A stretch of DNA of 64,000 bases from Candidatus Lernaella stagnicola (GCA_030765525.1 JAVCCK010000016.1:26823-90822); one strand, 5' to 3'; numbered from the stretch's first letter, positions 7,862 to 17,550 are shown. A program made the numbers and translations. Notes: generated by a model not told the origin, from the sequence alone.

Positions 7862-9228
7862 TGAACGGCAAGTTCCCGTCACCACTTCAAATGATTCTCA
7901 TCGTGTTGATTTTGTTCATTATTATGGCGCCGGGCGCCGCACTTGGCGCTGATGCGTGGACCTTAGACGCGGCGATCGATTACGCCCTGGCGCACAATCC
8001 CGACCTGGCTGAAGTGAGGGCGCAGACCGCCGTGGCTGAGGAAAGCCGGCGCGAGGTCTTCGGCAATTTTCTGCCTAAGCTTACCGGCACGGCGGGCTAC
8101 CAGTACATCGGTAACGTGCCGGAAATCCAAATGTCTTTCACGCCGGACATCCCCATTCCGAACATCCCACCGATCAAAATCGAACGCGATATCAGAATGG
8201 GCGACGAGGACAACTGGAGCGCGTCGGTGGCGCTGGAGCAACTCGTGTTTGCCTCGGGCCGTGTGTACTACGGGCACCAGGCGGCGTCGTTGCAGGTGGA
8301 GGCGACCGAGCAGCAAGCCGAGGTCGCTCGACTGATGGTGGCGCAAAAAACCGCCGAGGCGTTTTTGGGTGTGCTGATCACCACCGAGGTTCACAAGGCG
8401 CAGGAGGAATCGCTGGCCCGGGCGCGGGCGCATTTGACGGACGTGCAAAACCGCCACAACGCGGGGGCGGCCTCGCGCTTTGAGCTTTTGCGGGCGCAGG
8501 TCGAGGTGGACAACATCGAACCCGCGGTTACCAAAGCCGCCAATGCCGTGGCCTTGACCAAGCAGGGTTTGCGGCGGGCGCTGGGCTTGCCGGAGGATGC
8601 GCCGGTGGCCGTTCAGGGCACATTGGAGACTACCGCGCTGCTCGCGGATGAAGCGGCGGCCCGGCAGGCGGCGCAGCGGCAGCGGCCCGAATTCGACGTG
8701 GTGCGGACCGGCACGAAAGCGTACGAGCGCCTGGCCAAAAGCCGTTTGGGCGAGATGCTCCCCGCGGTGATGCTCACCGGCTCGTACGGGTATCAAAAGC
8801 CGTATTTCTTCGACGAAGAGGGCGACACGAACTGGACTGTCGGCGTCGGCATTCAAGTGCCGCTTTTCGACGGCCTGAAAGCCTGGCGCGGCCGCGGGGC
8901 CAACCTGGCGCGGGCGGAGCAAACACGCCTGAGCGGTGAGCGTATCGCGGCGGATATCGATACGCAGATCCGGTCGGCGGTGTTGGCGCTGGGCGAAGCC
9001 GGAACGCGCATCACGACCACGCGCGCCAACGTCGAACGGGCCGGGAAAATGGTGCGGATGGCCCAGGAAAGCTACGCCTACGGGGCGTTGACCAGTTTGG
9101 ATGTCATCGACGCGCAACTCGCCGCCACGGGAGCGCAGTTGGCTCATTTGGAGGCGTTGTACGATTACCGTGTCGCCAAGGTGCGCTACGCCGCGGCCAT
9201 GGGCGACCGGCAAGCGATTCGGAGGTAA
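7861..9228 (+). CDS. TolC-family outer membrane efflux protein
   Basis: A 455-residue protein with an N-terminal signal peptide (cleavage near ALGA). The body shows the two TolC halves: long alpha-helical stretches with DYALAHNPDLAEVRAQ-like helices, an N-terminal beta segment (LTGTAGYQY) and the matching one in the second half (AVMLTGSYGYQ), consistent with OEP repeats. It would form the outer-membrane duct of a tripartite pump. AGGAGG at 7848-7853 favours ATG 7861 (7-bp spacing); ATG 7858, overlapping the TetR stop, is also possible. Translation appears coupled to TetR and to the HlyD gene downstream. Confidence 0.9.
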   Translation: MNGKFPSPLQMILIVLILFIIMAPGAALGADAWTLDAAIDYALAHNPDLAEVRAQTAVAEESRREVFGNFLPKLTGTAGYQYIGNVPEIQMSFTPDIPIPNIPPIKIERDIRMGDEDNWSASVALEQLVFASGRVYYGHQAASLQVEATEQQAEVARLMVAQKTAEAFLGVLITTEVHKAQEESLARARAHLTDVQNRHNAGAASRFELLRAQVEVDNIEPAVTKAANAVALTKQGLRRALGLPEDAPVAVQGTLETTALLADEAAARQAAQRQRPEFDVVRTGTKAYERLAKSRLGEMLPAVMLTGSYGYQKPYFFDEEGDTNWTVGVGIQVPLFDGLKAWRGRGANLARAEQTRLSGERIAADIDTQIRSAVLALGEAGTRITTTRANVERAGKMVRMAQESYAYGALTSLDVIDAQLAATGAQLAHLEALYDYRVAKVRYAAAMGDRQAIRR

Positions 9229-9233
9229 TGAAG

Positions 9234-10100
9234 ATGAAACGTGTCATCCCCGCCGTTCTGATTATTCTCGTCATCGGGTATTTCGGATACCGGGCGTATC
9301 AGAAGGCGCAAGCCATCAAGCTCGACGACCGCCACTACGGCACCGTGGAGGCCGACGAGGTGCTGATCAGCGCCCAGGTGGCCGGGCGGATTCTTGAGTT
9401 CAACGTCAGCGAGGGGCAGATCGTGCAGGCGGGCGACTTGCTCGTGCGGATCGACGATACGCCCTACGCCGCGCAGAAGGGGCAGGTCGAAGCCGGCGCT
9501 CGCGCGGCCGACAGCCAGAAGCGGGTCGTCGCCGCGAATCTCAAGGGCGTCAATAAAGAACTCGAGCGCACCAAGAAACTGCTGGAGACCGGTTCGGCCA
9601 CCGACATGCAGTACGACATGCTGACGACCCAGGCCGACTCGCTGCGGGCGCAGAACCAGGCGATCAACTCGCAGGTCAAGCAAGCCCAAGCCGCCGCCGA
9701 TGTCGTGCAGACGCAGATCGACATGGCGCGCATCGCGGCGCCGATCTCCGGCACGGTGTTGCGCACCCACGCCCGAGTCGGCGAGACGGCCTTTCCGGGG
9801 TCGGCCCTGCTGGTGCTGGCCGACATGACGTCGATGGAAATCAACGTCTACGTGCCCGAGCCGATGCTGGGGCTCATCAAGCTGGGTGAGAAGGTCGAAG
9901 TGTTTCACGATTCCGACCCCGGCAAGCCGATGTTCGGCACGGTCAGCCACGTTTCCGACACGGCCGAGTTCACGCCGAAGAACGTGCAGACCAGGGACGA
10001 GCGCGTGCGCTTGATTTACAAGATCAAGGTCGATATCCCCAACCCGGCGGGCGTGCTGAAAATCGGCATGCCGGTGGATGTCCGTTTCTTGAGCGAGTAA
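9234..10100 (+). CDS. HlyD-family periplasmic adaptor
   Basis: A 288-residue membrane-fusion protein. One N-terminal TM anchor is followed by a biotinyl-lipoyl half (GTVEADEVLISAQVAGRI, with EGQIVQAGDLLVRID), an alpha-hairpin (about 85-165), the second lipoyl half (RIAAPISGTVLRTHARVGE) and a beta-barrel. It should bridge the ABC-2 permeases and the TolC protein, as YbhG does. ATG 9228 overlaps the TolC stop, but GGAGG at 9221-9225 is better spaced for ATG 9234, giving MKRVIP as the N-terminus. Confidence 0.9.
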   Translation: MKRVIPAVLIILVIGYFGYRAYQKAQAIKLDDRHYGTVEADEVLISAQVAGRILEFNVSEGQIVQAGDLLVRIDDTPYAAQKGQVEAGARAADSQKRVVAANLKGVNKELERTKKLLETGSATDMQYDMLTTQADSLRAQNQAINSQVKQAQAAADVVQTQIDMARIAAPISGTVLRTHARVGETAFPGSALLVLADMTSMEINVYVPEPMLGLIKLGEKVEVFHDSDPGKPMFGTVSHVSDTAEFTPKNVQTRDERVRLIYKIKVDIPNPAGVLKIGMPVDVRFLSE

Positions 10101-10104
10101 CGAA

Positions 10105-11022
10105 ATGAGTTTGTTGACGGTCACCGGCCTGAAGAAAAACTTCGCCGACGTTGCGGCGGTAGCCGGCATCGACTTCGCCGTCGCGCCAGGGGAAATTTTC
10201 GGCTTGATCGGGCCGGACGGCGCGGGCAAGACGACGACGCTGCGCATGATCGTCGGTTTGATGGATCCCGACGCGGGCGCGGTGACCGTGGGCGACATCG
10301 ACGTGGCGCACGACCCGGAATCGGTGCGCGAAATGCTGGGCTACATGCCGCAGCAATACAGCCTCTACCCCGACCTGACGGTGGCCGAGAATCTGCGCTT
10401 TTTCGCCGACATGTATTTTGTGCCCGCGGGCGAACGCGAGACGCGCATGAAGCGGCTGTTCGAGTTCTCGCGCCTGGAACCCTACGCGAAGCGGCCGGCG
10501 GGCAAGCTGTCGGGCGGCATGTACAAAAAGCTCGCCCTCTCGTGCAACATGATCCACACGCCGCGCCTGCTGCTGCTGGACGAACCCACCAACGGCGTCG
10601 ACCCCCTCTCCCGCCGCGAGTTGTGGCAGATCCTCTACGCCTTCGCCGCCGAGGGCGTGGCGATCGTCGTTTCCACTCCGTACATGGACGAAGCCGAACG
10701 CTGCCACCGGGTGGCGTTGATGCACGCGGGCCGCATGCTCTCGGTGGACGAACCGGCCGCGATTTTGTCCGGATACGCCGACGCTTTGTTCGCCGTTGAC
10801 GTCGAGGACCAACCCAAGGCGCGGCAGGCGCTGGCGGCGCGGGCCGAGGTGCGGCGCGTGTATCCGACCGGCGACATTCTCAAGGTCGCCGTGCCGCCCG
10901 GCACGGGGGGCGAGCAGGTGCGTGATTGGCTGCGGGCGTCGGGCGTGGAGCCGACGTATCTGCAGCCGGTGCAGCCGAATTTTGAAGACGTGTTTCTAGC
11001 CGCCGTGGAGGAACGGACATGA
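10105..11022 (+). CDS. ABC transporter ATPase, drug-export type (first)
   Basis: A 305-residue ATP-binding subunit. Walker A GPDGAGKTTT near residue 36, signature LSGGM near 135, Walker B LLLLDEPTNGVDP near 155, then a C-terminal DrrA-type extension. With the next gene it forms a pair equivalent to the two halves of a YbhF-like fused ATPase. It energises the ABC-2 permeases encoded downstream. The stop overlaps the start of the next ATPase by 4 bp. Confidence 0.9.
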   Translation: MSLLTVTGLKKNFADVAAVAGIDFAVAPGEIFGLIGPDGAGKTTTLRMIVGLMDPDAGAVTVGDIDVAHDPESVREMLGYMPQQYSLYPDLTVAENLRFFADMYFVPAGERETRMKRLFEFSRLEPYAKRPAGKLSGGMYKKLALSCNMIHTPRLLLLDEPTNGVDPLSRRELWQILYAFAAEGVAIVVSTPYMDEAERCHRVALMHAGRMLSVDEPAAILSGYADALFAVDVEDQPKARQALAARAEVRRVYPTGDILKVAVPPGTGGEQVRDWLRASGVEPTYLQPVQPNFEDVFLAAVEERT

Positions 11023-11975
11023 CGGTCGTCGCGGCGCAAAACCTGGTCAAACGCTTCGGCGATTTCGCGGCGGTGGACCACGTGTCGATTCAGATCGAGG
11101 CGGGCACGGTGTTCGGTTTTCTGGGCCCCAACGGCGCGGGCAAGACCACAATGATCCGCCTGTTGTGCGGCTTGCTCGTGCCCGATGAGGGCGAGGCGAC
11201 CGTGCTGGGTTACGACCTGCGGAAGCAGACCGAGAAGATCAAGGAAAGCATCGGCTACATGAGTCAGCGCTTTTCGCTCTACGGCGATTTGACGGTGCGG
11301 CAGAATCTCGATTTTTACGCCGGCATTTACGGCATTCCCGGTCGGGTGCGCAAGGCGCGCATCGCGCACGCGCTGGCCATCGCCAACTTGGAGAACGAGG
11401 CGGACCGGCGCGCGGCGCAGTTACCCGGCGGCGTGCGGCAGCGCCTGGCGCTGGGCGCCGCGATTATGCACGAGCCGCGGATCGTGTTTCTCGACGAGCC
11501 GACCGCGGGCGTGGACCCGGTGAACCGCCGCTTGTTCTGGGATTTGATCGACGAGATGAAACGCCAGGGCACGACGATTTTCGTGACCACGCATTACATG
11601 GACGAGGCGGAAAACTGCGACGAACTCGTGCTGATTTATTCGGGCCGCAAAATCGCCGAGGCGTCGCCGCGGCGGCTGGTTGACGACGTGCTTGCCGGGG
11701 CGATGTTCGAAGTTTCCGGCGTCGATCCCGAACGCGCCGTGGCCGCCTTGAACGAGCGGGCGGGCATCGAGAGCGCGCAGATTTTCGGCCTGGCCGCGCG
11801 GGTATCGACCGAGCCGGGCGACGCGGGCGAGAGCCGAATTCGCGCGCTGCTGGCCGAAGCCGCGCTGGCGGAGGCGAAGGTGCGGCCGGTGCGCGCCACG
11901 TTGGAAGACGCGTTCATCCATCTGATCGAGCGCGAAGACGCCCGCATCGAAGCCGAAGGGGGGCGGGCGCGATGA
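11019..11975 (+). CDS. ABC transporter ATPase, drug-export type (second)
   Basis: A 318-residue ATP-binding subunit. Walker A GPNGAGKTTM near residue 37, signature region LPGGVRQRLALG (Pro instead of the usual Ser), Walker B IVFLDEPTAGVDP, and the switch His in VTTHYMDEAE. The start overlaps the previous ATPase and its stop overlaps the first permease, so expression is tightly coupled. LPGG is tolerated in several DrrA-like ATPases, so I do not read it as inactivating. Confidence 0.9.
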   Translation: MTVVAAQNLVKRFGDFAAVDHVSIQIEAGTVFGFLGPNGAGKTTMIRLLCGLLVPDEGEATVLGYDLRKQTEKIKESIGYMSQRFSLYGDLTVRQNLDFYAGIYGIPGRVRKARIAHALAIANLENEADRRAAQLPGGVRQRLALGAAIMHEPRIVFLDEPTAGVDPVNRRLFWDLIDEMKRQGTTIFVTTHYMDEAENCDELVLIYSGRKIAEASPRRLVDDVLAGAMFEVSGVDPERAVAALNERAGIESAQIFGLAARVSTEPGDAGESRIRALLAEAALAEAKVRPVRATLEDAFIHLIEREDARIEAEGGRAR

Positions 11976-13102
11976 GAAGCCGCATCCCCGCCATTGCACG
12001 CAAGGAAATGACGCACATTCTTCGCGACTGGCGCACGCTGGCGATGGCGTTCGTGATGCCGACGATTCTCATTTTGCTGTTCGGCTACGCGATTACCTTC
12101 GACATCAAAAACCTGCGCGTGGCGGTGGCCGACCAAGACCAGAGCAAGGCGAGCCGCAATTTGATTCGGCGGCTGTCGGCCAGCGAGTACTTCGTCATCA
12201 CCGCGCGGCCGCATCACCCCGAGCAGTTGCCGGGGCTGCTGGAAGACGGGACGGCGCAGGTGGCGCTGGCGATCCCGGAGGGCTTCGCGAAGACCTTGGA
12301 GAGAAACGAGCCGGAGACGATTCAGGTCATCATCGACGGGTCGGAGAGCAACACGGCGACCATCGGCAGCGGGTACGTGGCGGCGGTGGTGCAGCAATAC
12401 AATCTCGACCTGCTCAAGGACACGATGGCGCGAGTGGGGATTTCGACCGAAGGCCTACCGCCTCTCGACGTGCGGGTGCGGGTGTGGTTCAACCCCACCG
12501 CCGACTCGCCGACCAGTATCGTGCCCGGCCTGGTGGCGGTGATCATCGTAATGATGGCCGCACTGCTTACCAGCCTGACCGTAGTGCGCGAGCGCGAAAA
12601 CGGCAGCCTGGAGGGCCTTTTCGCCACGCCCGTGCGGCGGCAGGAGATTCTCATCGGCAAGACGATACCCTACCTGGTGATCGCCATGGCCGACACGGCG
12701 CTGGTGGCGGGCATCGGGGTGTTCGTATTCGGCGTGCCTTTCGCCGGGAGCATTTTGGCGTTTTCGCTGACGGCGTTGATTTTCACGTTCACGGGCTTGG
12801 GGATCGGCATGGTGGCCAGCGTGATGTCGGACAACCAGATGCTCGCGAATCAAATCGTCATTCTGGTCACGATGCTGCCGAGCTTTCTGTTGTCGGGATT
12901 CATGTTTCCCATCAAGTCGATGCCGGGCTGGGTGCAGGTCATCACCTACGCGGTGCCCGCGCGTTACTTCATCCAGATTTCGCGGGCGATCATGCTCAAG
13001 GGCACGTCGCTTTGGGGCTTGCTGGCGCCGACGGGACTTTTGCTCATCGTGGCGGTCGTGGTATCGGCGTGCGCCATGCAGGCCTTCAAGAAGAAGCTTT
13101 AG
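11972..13102 (+). CDS. ABC-2 type permease (first)
   Basis: A 376-residue membrane protein of ABC2_membrane_3 type. TM1 at about residues 21-45, then a large extracytoplasmic domain to about 175, then five hydrophobic segments. The conserved ERENGSLEGLFATPVRRQEILIGK coupling region is split here only for length (ERENGSLEGLF, then TPVRRQEILIGK). It resembles YbhS/YhhJ. It pairs with the next gene to form the membrane channel. Confidence 0.9.
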   Translation: MRSRIPAIARKEMTHILRDWRTLAMAFVMPTILILLFGYAITFDIKNLRVAVADQDQSKASRNLIRRLSASEYFVITARPHHPEQLPGLLEDGTAQVALAIPEGFAKTLERNEPETIQVIIDGSESNTATIGSGYVAAVVQQYNLDLLKDTMARVGISTEGLPPLDVRVRVWFNPTADSPTSIVPGLVAVIIVMMAALLTSLTVVRERENGSLEGLFATPVRRQEILIGKTIPYLVIAMADTALVAGIGVFVFGVPFAGSILAFSLTALIFTFTGLGIGMVASVMSDNQMLANQIVILVTMLPSFLLSGFMFPIKSMPGWVQVITYAVPARYFIQISRAIMLKGTSLWGLLAPTGLLLIVAVVVSACAMQAFKKKL

Positions 13103-13111
13103 GAGAGGACG

Positions 13112-14251
13112 ATGCGTCGCATCCTGCATATGACCCGCAAGGAATTCATCCAGGGCTTTCAGGACCCGCGCATGATCGCCATCTTGTTTTTGGCGCCGCT
13201 GCTGCAAACCTTTTTGTTCGGCTACGCGGTGACCACGGACGTGACCAACATCGAAATCGGCATCATGGATCAAGACGCCTCGAGCAACAGCCGGGCCTTG
13301 ATTGAGGCGGTGATGAACTCGGGCTACTTCGTCTCGACCGGCATGCTTCGTTCCGACGCCGACATCGAGCGCGCGTTGATGCGCGGCACGGCGGACGTCG
13401 TGCTGGTCATCCCGGCGGGTTTCGCGGACGATCTGGCGGCGGGCCGGTCGGCGCCGCTGCAAATACTGCTGGACGGCGCGGAGTCGAATTCGGCCAACGT
13501 CGCCGTGGGGTACCTGAGCAAGATATTCGTCGCGCAGAGTTCGCAGTTCGTCGACCGGCGCGTCGAGCAACTGATCATCAAAAGCGGCGGCGCGCGCCGC
13601 ACCGTGCCGCTGGTCGAGGCCGAGATGCGCTTTCGCTTCAACCCGGAGTTGAAATCGGCGTGGTACATGGTGCCCGGCATTCTGGGCATGATCATGCTGG
13701 TGATCACGATGATGATGACCAGCATGGCCATCACGCGGGAGCGCGAGGTGGGCACGATGGAGCAGCTTATGGTCACGCCGATCAAACCCTATCAACTCTT
13801 GGCGGGGAAGATGCTGCCGTTCGCGCTGGTGGGCCTGGTGGACGTGACGTTGATCTTGGCGCTGGCGACCGGGCATTTCGGCCTGCCGCTGGTGGGTTCG
13901 ATCCCGCTGCTCTACCTGGCGTCGATTGTCTTTTTGTTTACGACGCTGGGGATGGGGCTGTATATCTCGACGATTTCGCACACGCAGCAGCAGGCGCTGT
14001 TCGTTTCGTTCCTCGTGCTGCTGCCGGCGATTCTGCTTTCCGGCTTCATGTTTCCCATCGACAACATGCCTGAGTCGGTGCAGTACCTGACGTACCTGAA
14101 CCCGCTGCGCTATTTCCTGGTTATCGTGCGCGGCGTGATCCTTAAAGGAAACGGGTGGGCCGTGCTGGCGCCGCAATTCGGCATGCTCTTCGCGCTGGGC
14201 GCGGCGCTGTTCGGCCTGGCGAGCCTGCGCTTCAATAAGACGGTGCAGTAG
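13112..14251 (+). CDS. ABC-2 type permease (second)
   Basis: A 379-residue permease with the same layout as its neighbour: N-terminal TM, large extracytoplasmic domain, five further TM segments, and EREVGTMEQLMVTPIKPYQL as the coupling region. It resembles YbhR. AGGAGAGG precedes the ATG. It is the last gene of the operon and converges directly on the TonB receptor: the two stop codons (14249-14251 and 14252-14254) touch, with no visible terminator between them. Confidence 0.9.
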   Translation: MRRILHMTRKEFIQGFQDPRMIAILFLAPLLQTFLFGYAVTTDVTNIEIGIMDQDASSNSRALIEAVMNSGYFVSTGMLRSDADIERALMRGTADVVLVIPAGFADDLAAGRSAPLQILLDGAESNSANVAVGYLSKIFVAQSSQFVDRRVEQLIIKSGGARRTVPLVEAEMRFRFNPELKSAWYMVPGILGMIMLVITMMMTSMAITREREVGTMEQLMVTPIKPYQLLAGKMLPFALVGLVDVTLILALATGHFGLPLVGSIPLLYLASIVFLFTTLGMGLYISTISHTQQQALFVSFLVLLPAILLSGFMFPIDNMPESVQYLTYLNPLRYFLVIVRGVILKGNGWAVLAPQFGMLFALGAALFGLASLRFNKTVQ

Positions 14252-16198
14252 CTAGTAGGTGAGCTTCAAACCCGCGGTGACGATGCGGCCGGGTTCGGGG
14301 AAAAAGCGCTTGGTTTCGTAGGCCGTGTCGAACAGGTTCTTGCCCTGGGCGTACACTTCCACCCAATCCCGATAGCTGTAAAAGAGGCGAAGGTTGGTCA
14401 GCGAATACGCTTCGAGCGTGACGTCGCGCCCGGCCTCGAAATCGCTGCGCTCGCCCACGACCTGCACTTGCAACGCGCCGCCGAGGCCGAAGCCGAAGCG
14501 ATAGCGCGCGTCGAAGGCGCCGTAGGCGTTGGGCGTGTAGATCAACTGCATGTTCTCGTCGGCGTCGGGGTCGTCGAAATCTTGGAAGGTGCCCTGCACG
14601 CCGAGGTACAGCCCCTTGAGCGGGGCGGTGGAGGCGGTGAGGGTCGCGCCGAGCGTCACCCAGTTCAGATCGTTGGCGAAGCGGTCGCGCTGTTCGTCGG
14701 GCACAACGACGATGTCGTCGCGGGTTTGCCGCCAGAAGCCGACGAGATCGACGCGCGTTTTGCCGGCGGTTTTCCAGGTGGCACCGAGTTCGGCGTTATC
14801 GATCACCGCGGCGTCCAAGTCGGGGTTGCCGAGGTCTTCGTCGAACCACTCTTCCACGGTCGGGAATTGTGGATGCTGCGCGTAGGCCAGGCGCAAGGCG
14901 AGGCCGGAGAAGGGGCCGAAGCCCAGGCCCGCCCGCGCGAAGGGGCCGGTCACCGGATCGCCGGGCTCGAAGTTGGTGGCGCGGACCGGGTCGACCGAGC
15001 GGAAGCCGCCGCCGAAGTTGAGTTGCAGCCACGGCAGGGGCGCGATGTCGTCGCCGAGCAGGGCTTCGAAGCGTTGGATCGTGAAGCGATCGCGGGGCGC
15101 GTCGAGGTCTTGCACGAAGGCTTCGATTTCATCCTGCCGCAAACTCAGGCGGGTGGTGACGCGGCTTTCCTGGCCGAAGTCGAAGAAGGGCGTCACGCCC
15201 AGGCCGCTGCGCACGTGCCGGTAGCGCCGTTCGCGCAGAAGCGCGAGGTAGTCGCGGTCGGCGAAATCTTCGCGGCGCTCGAAAAACTCGACGATGTAGG
15301 CCTCGCCGCCGGCGTGAAAGGGTCCGAAGCCGCCGGCCCGCCAGTTGATGACGCCGCCGAGGCGCTGGTCTTCCGGGAAGCGCCGCACTTCGTTTAGCGG
15401 GTTGACCACGTCGTAGGGCACGTCGCGGTCGGTGCGGTCCATAAACACCGAGCCGTGCACTTCACCCGTTTCGCCGATGCGTCCGCCGAAGCGGGCGCGG
15501 TAGTGGTGCCGGGCGTAACCGGAGCCGTCGAGGCGTCCGCCGTCTTCGTTCAGCGTGCGGTCGAAGCCCAGCGGCAGCGGCACACCGGCTACGCCGTCGT
15601 AGGAGGCCGAGGCCCAATACGACGCCCATTCCGGGTCGCCACCGATACCGAAGGAGAAAAGTTTTCGCCGCCGGTCGCCGAAGCGGCCGTCAAAGCGGGT
15701 CTTGATGCGGTCGCCGGCCTGCCGGGTGAGGATCTCCACCACGCCGCCGCCGCTTTCAGCGCCGAACACGAAGGGGGCCGGGCCGGGGTAGACGCGCATC
15801 AGGCGGATTTGATCGGCGGGGATGGCGTTGAGGTCGACCGCGCCCAGGTAGCCGTGGGTGAGCGGCACGCCGTCGACGTAGACGACCAGCCCGCGGGGGC
15901 CCGCGCCGCGCAGGCGGACATGGCGTCCACCTTGGCCGGGCCAGCGGTCGGCCTGATAGGAAAAGGCACCGGGGGCCAGGGCCAGGGCGTCGGCGGCGGT
16001 CTCAGCACCTTGGGCCACGAGGTCCGCGCCGGTGATTTCCACGACGGTGACGGTGGCCAGGGGGTTGGCGCCGAGGTGTTCCTGCAAAATAGCGCCCGCC
16101 GCGAAGGGATAGGCGTAGTCGGCGCCGCCTTCACCGCCGGCCCACACCAGGGACGTGGCGCAAAGTAGCAATATGGCGGCCATTCCGACTTTTCGCAT
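14252..16198 (-). CDS. TonB-dependent outer membrane receptor
   Basis: A 648-residue receptor with a signal peptide (cleavage near LVWA). A TonB-box-like TVTVVEI lies near residue 50. The plug domain follows (residues about 60-160) with VRLRGAGPRGLVVYVDGVPL and a conserved GGVVEILTR. A 22-strand barrel fills the rest, ending in aromatic GLKLTY. BtuB-like in general layout. The ligand cannot be read from sequence: cobalamin or a metal chelate are both possible. A B12-binding radical SAM gene at 43 kb shows that the cell uses cobalamin, but that link is weak. Confidence 0.85.
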   Translation of the reverse strand: MRKVGMAAILLLCATSLVWAGGEGGADYAYPFAAGAILQEHLGANPLATVTVVEITGADLVAQGAETAADALALAPGAFSYQADRWPGQGGRHVRLRGAGPRGLVVYVDGVPLTHGYLGAVDLNAIPADQIRLMRVYPGPAPFVFGAESGGGVVEILTRQAGDRIKTRFDGRFGDRRRKLFSFGIGGDPEWASYWASASYDGVAGVPLPLGFDRTLNEDGGRLDGSGYARHHYRARFGGRIGETGEVHGSVFMDRTDRDVPYDVVNPLNEVRRFPEDQRLGGVINWRAGGFGPFHAGGEAYIVEFFERREDFADRDYLALLRERRYRHVRSGLGVTPFFDFGQESRVTTRLSLRQDEIEAFVQDLDAPRDRFTIQRFEALLGDDIAPLPWLQLNFGGGFRSVDPVRATNFEPGDPVTGPFARAGLGFGPFSGLALRLAYAQHPQFPTVEEWFDEDLGNPDLDAAVIDNAELGATWKTAGKTRVDLVGFWRQTRDDIVVVPDEQRDRFANDLNWVTLGATLTASTAPLKGLYLGVQGTFQDFDDPDADENMQLIYTPNAYGAFDARYRFGFGLGGALQVQVVGERSDFEAGRDVTLEAYSLTNLRLFYSYRDWVEVYAQGKNLFDTAYETKRFFPEPGRIVTAGLKLTY

Positions 16199-16234
16199 AG
16201 TGCCTCACGAAGTGTTGGTTGCCTCAGAATATGA

Positions 16235-16255
16235 TTGACGCGCCCGAAGCGTCAA
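16235..16255. promoter_or_regulatory. Inverted repeat TTGACGC-N7-GCGTCAA
   Basis: Perfect 7-bp arms (16235-16241 and 16249-16255) around a 7-bp spacer, in the 173-bp region between the divergent TonB receptor and poly-Asp lipoprotein. The position suits a shared operator. Each arm also contains a TTGACG-like -35 element facing outward. Confidence 0.45.
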
Positions 16256-16371
16256 CCAAAAAGGCCGGCGGCGCAAATTTGGGGGAACAGATTGGTCGCG
16301 CAGCGACGGTATGCTATAGAAAATCAGTCGCGGATTAGAATAGCCCCTTTTTTTACAGACCGAGGTACACG

Positions 16372-17550
16372 ATGCGAAATTTCAGGACCATCAGTTTTCT
16401 CGCTTTCATTTTCTTGTTGGTTACTTGTTTTGTCGCGGCGTGCGGCGACGACGACGATGATGACGACAACAACGCCGCCCATTGCGAAGTTCTCTTCGCG
16501 CCGGAGGAATGGAACGCGGGGGCGTATGCCTTGCAGACGAACAGCCATCAGGACGTGCGGGCGATGCTTTTGCTGCAGACCCTCGAAGGCGGCTCGCGCA
16601 CCTTGTATACTGGCGGCTTGTTCGACGGCGATTGGGTGCTGGAACCCTGGCTTACCCTGAGCCGCGACAACTCGCAGTTTTTCAGCGTGGTCGACGACGC
16701 CGGCTACCTGCATGTTTCCTACCGAAAGGGCAACTACCCAGCGTGCGATCAATATTACGGCACGACCGATCCCGCCGGCCCGAGCAGCCAGGTTGTCGAA
16801 AACACGGATTACATCGGCTGGCAAAGCCCGATTGCGCTGGACCCGAGCGGTCGGCCGGTTATCGTCTACGGCCTGGGTGAAAACCAGCCGATTCCGCTCT
16901 ACGTGGCGCGCCTGCAAAGCGGCGAGTGGACACGGGAAGCCGTGGAAATCGGCGGCGAGGCGGTGTTGGCCGACAAGAACACGCAACTGGCGATCGACGG
17001 GCTCGGCGCCCTGCACATTCTCCTGGGCGGCTTCGGGGATTTCACGTACCTAACCGACGCCTCGGGAGAGTGGACGTCGCAAGCCGTGCCGCTGCCGGAA
17101 ACGAACTGGCTGCAGACCATGGCCATGACGGCGGCGGGCGACATCTACGCGCTGTTTTTGGACAATTGGGACGACGAGCAGTTCTACGTCGTGACCAACG
17201 AATCGGGCGAGTGGGAATCGACCTCCGTTTCCGGCCTGCGACATTACCTGGCCGGCGGCGACATGGCGCTGGACGCCGAGGGTAACGTTCACGTGGTGTT
17301 CGCCGCGGAGTCGGAAGATCATGAAGACGGCGTGTTCCACGTCACCAACGCAAGCGGCGGATGGGAAACCCAGGAAATAGCCTTGCGCGAGGCGAACCCG
17401 GAGGAGTATTCGTCCGGCGTCGTGCATATGAGCGACGCGCGTATCGCGGTGGCCGGTGGGACCGTCTACCTGTTGTTCGAGGCCCGCGACAAGTTCTACG
17501 CGGCGGATTTCAACGTCGAGAACCCCGAGGAAATTCGCTGCGACGATTAA
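16372..17550 (+). CDS. Poly-Asp lipoprotein, beta-propeller-like
   Basis: A 392-residue lipoprotein. Signal peptide with lipobox VAAC and Cys24, then Gly, seven Asp and two Asn. The mature part has repeated units about 45-60 residues long with Trp/Gly/Asp-rich beta motifs (SGEWTREAVEI, SGEWTSQAVPL, SGEWESTSVSG, SGGWETQEIAL). This pattern suggests a beta-propeller of the BNR/Kelch-like kind. Likely a surface or periplasmic binding protein; the ligand is unknown. Divergent from the TonB receptor, so the two could be co-regulated. Confidence 0.75.
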   Translation: MRNFRTISFLAFIFLLVTCFVAACGDDDDDDDNNAAHCEVLFAPEEWNAGAYALQTNSHQDVRAMLLLQTLEGGSRTLYTGGLFDGDWVLEPWLTLSRDNSQFFSVVDDAGYLHVSYRKGNYPACDQYYGTTDPAGPSSQVVENTDYIGWQSPIALDPSGRPVIVYGLGENQPIPLYVARLQSGEWTREAVEIGGEAVLADKNTQLAIDGLGALHILLGGFGDFTYLTDASGEWTSQAVPLPETNWLQTMAMTAAGDIYALFLDNWDDEQFYVVTNESGEWESTSVSGLRHYLAGGDMALDAEGNVHVVFAAESEDHEDGVFHVTNASGGWETQEIALREANPEEYSSGVVHMSDARIAVAGGTVYLLFEARDKFYAADFNVENPEEIRCDD

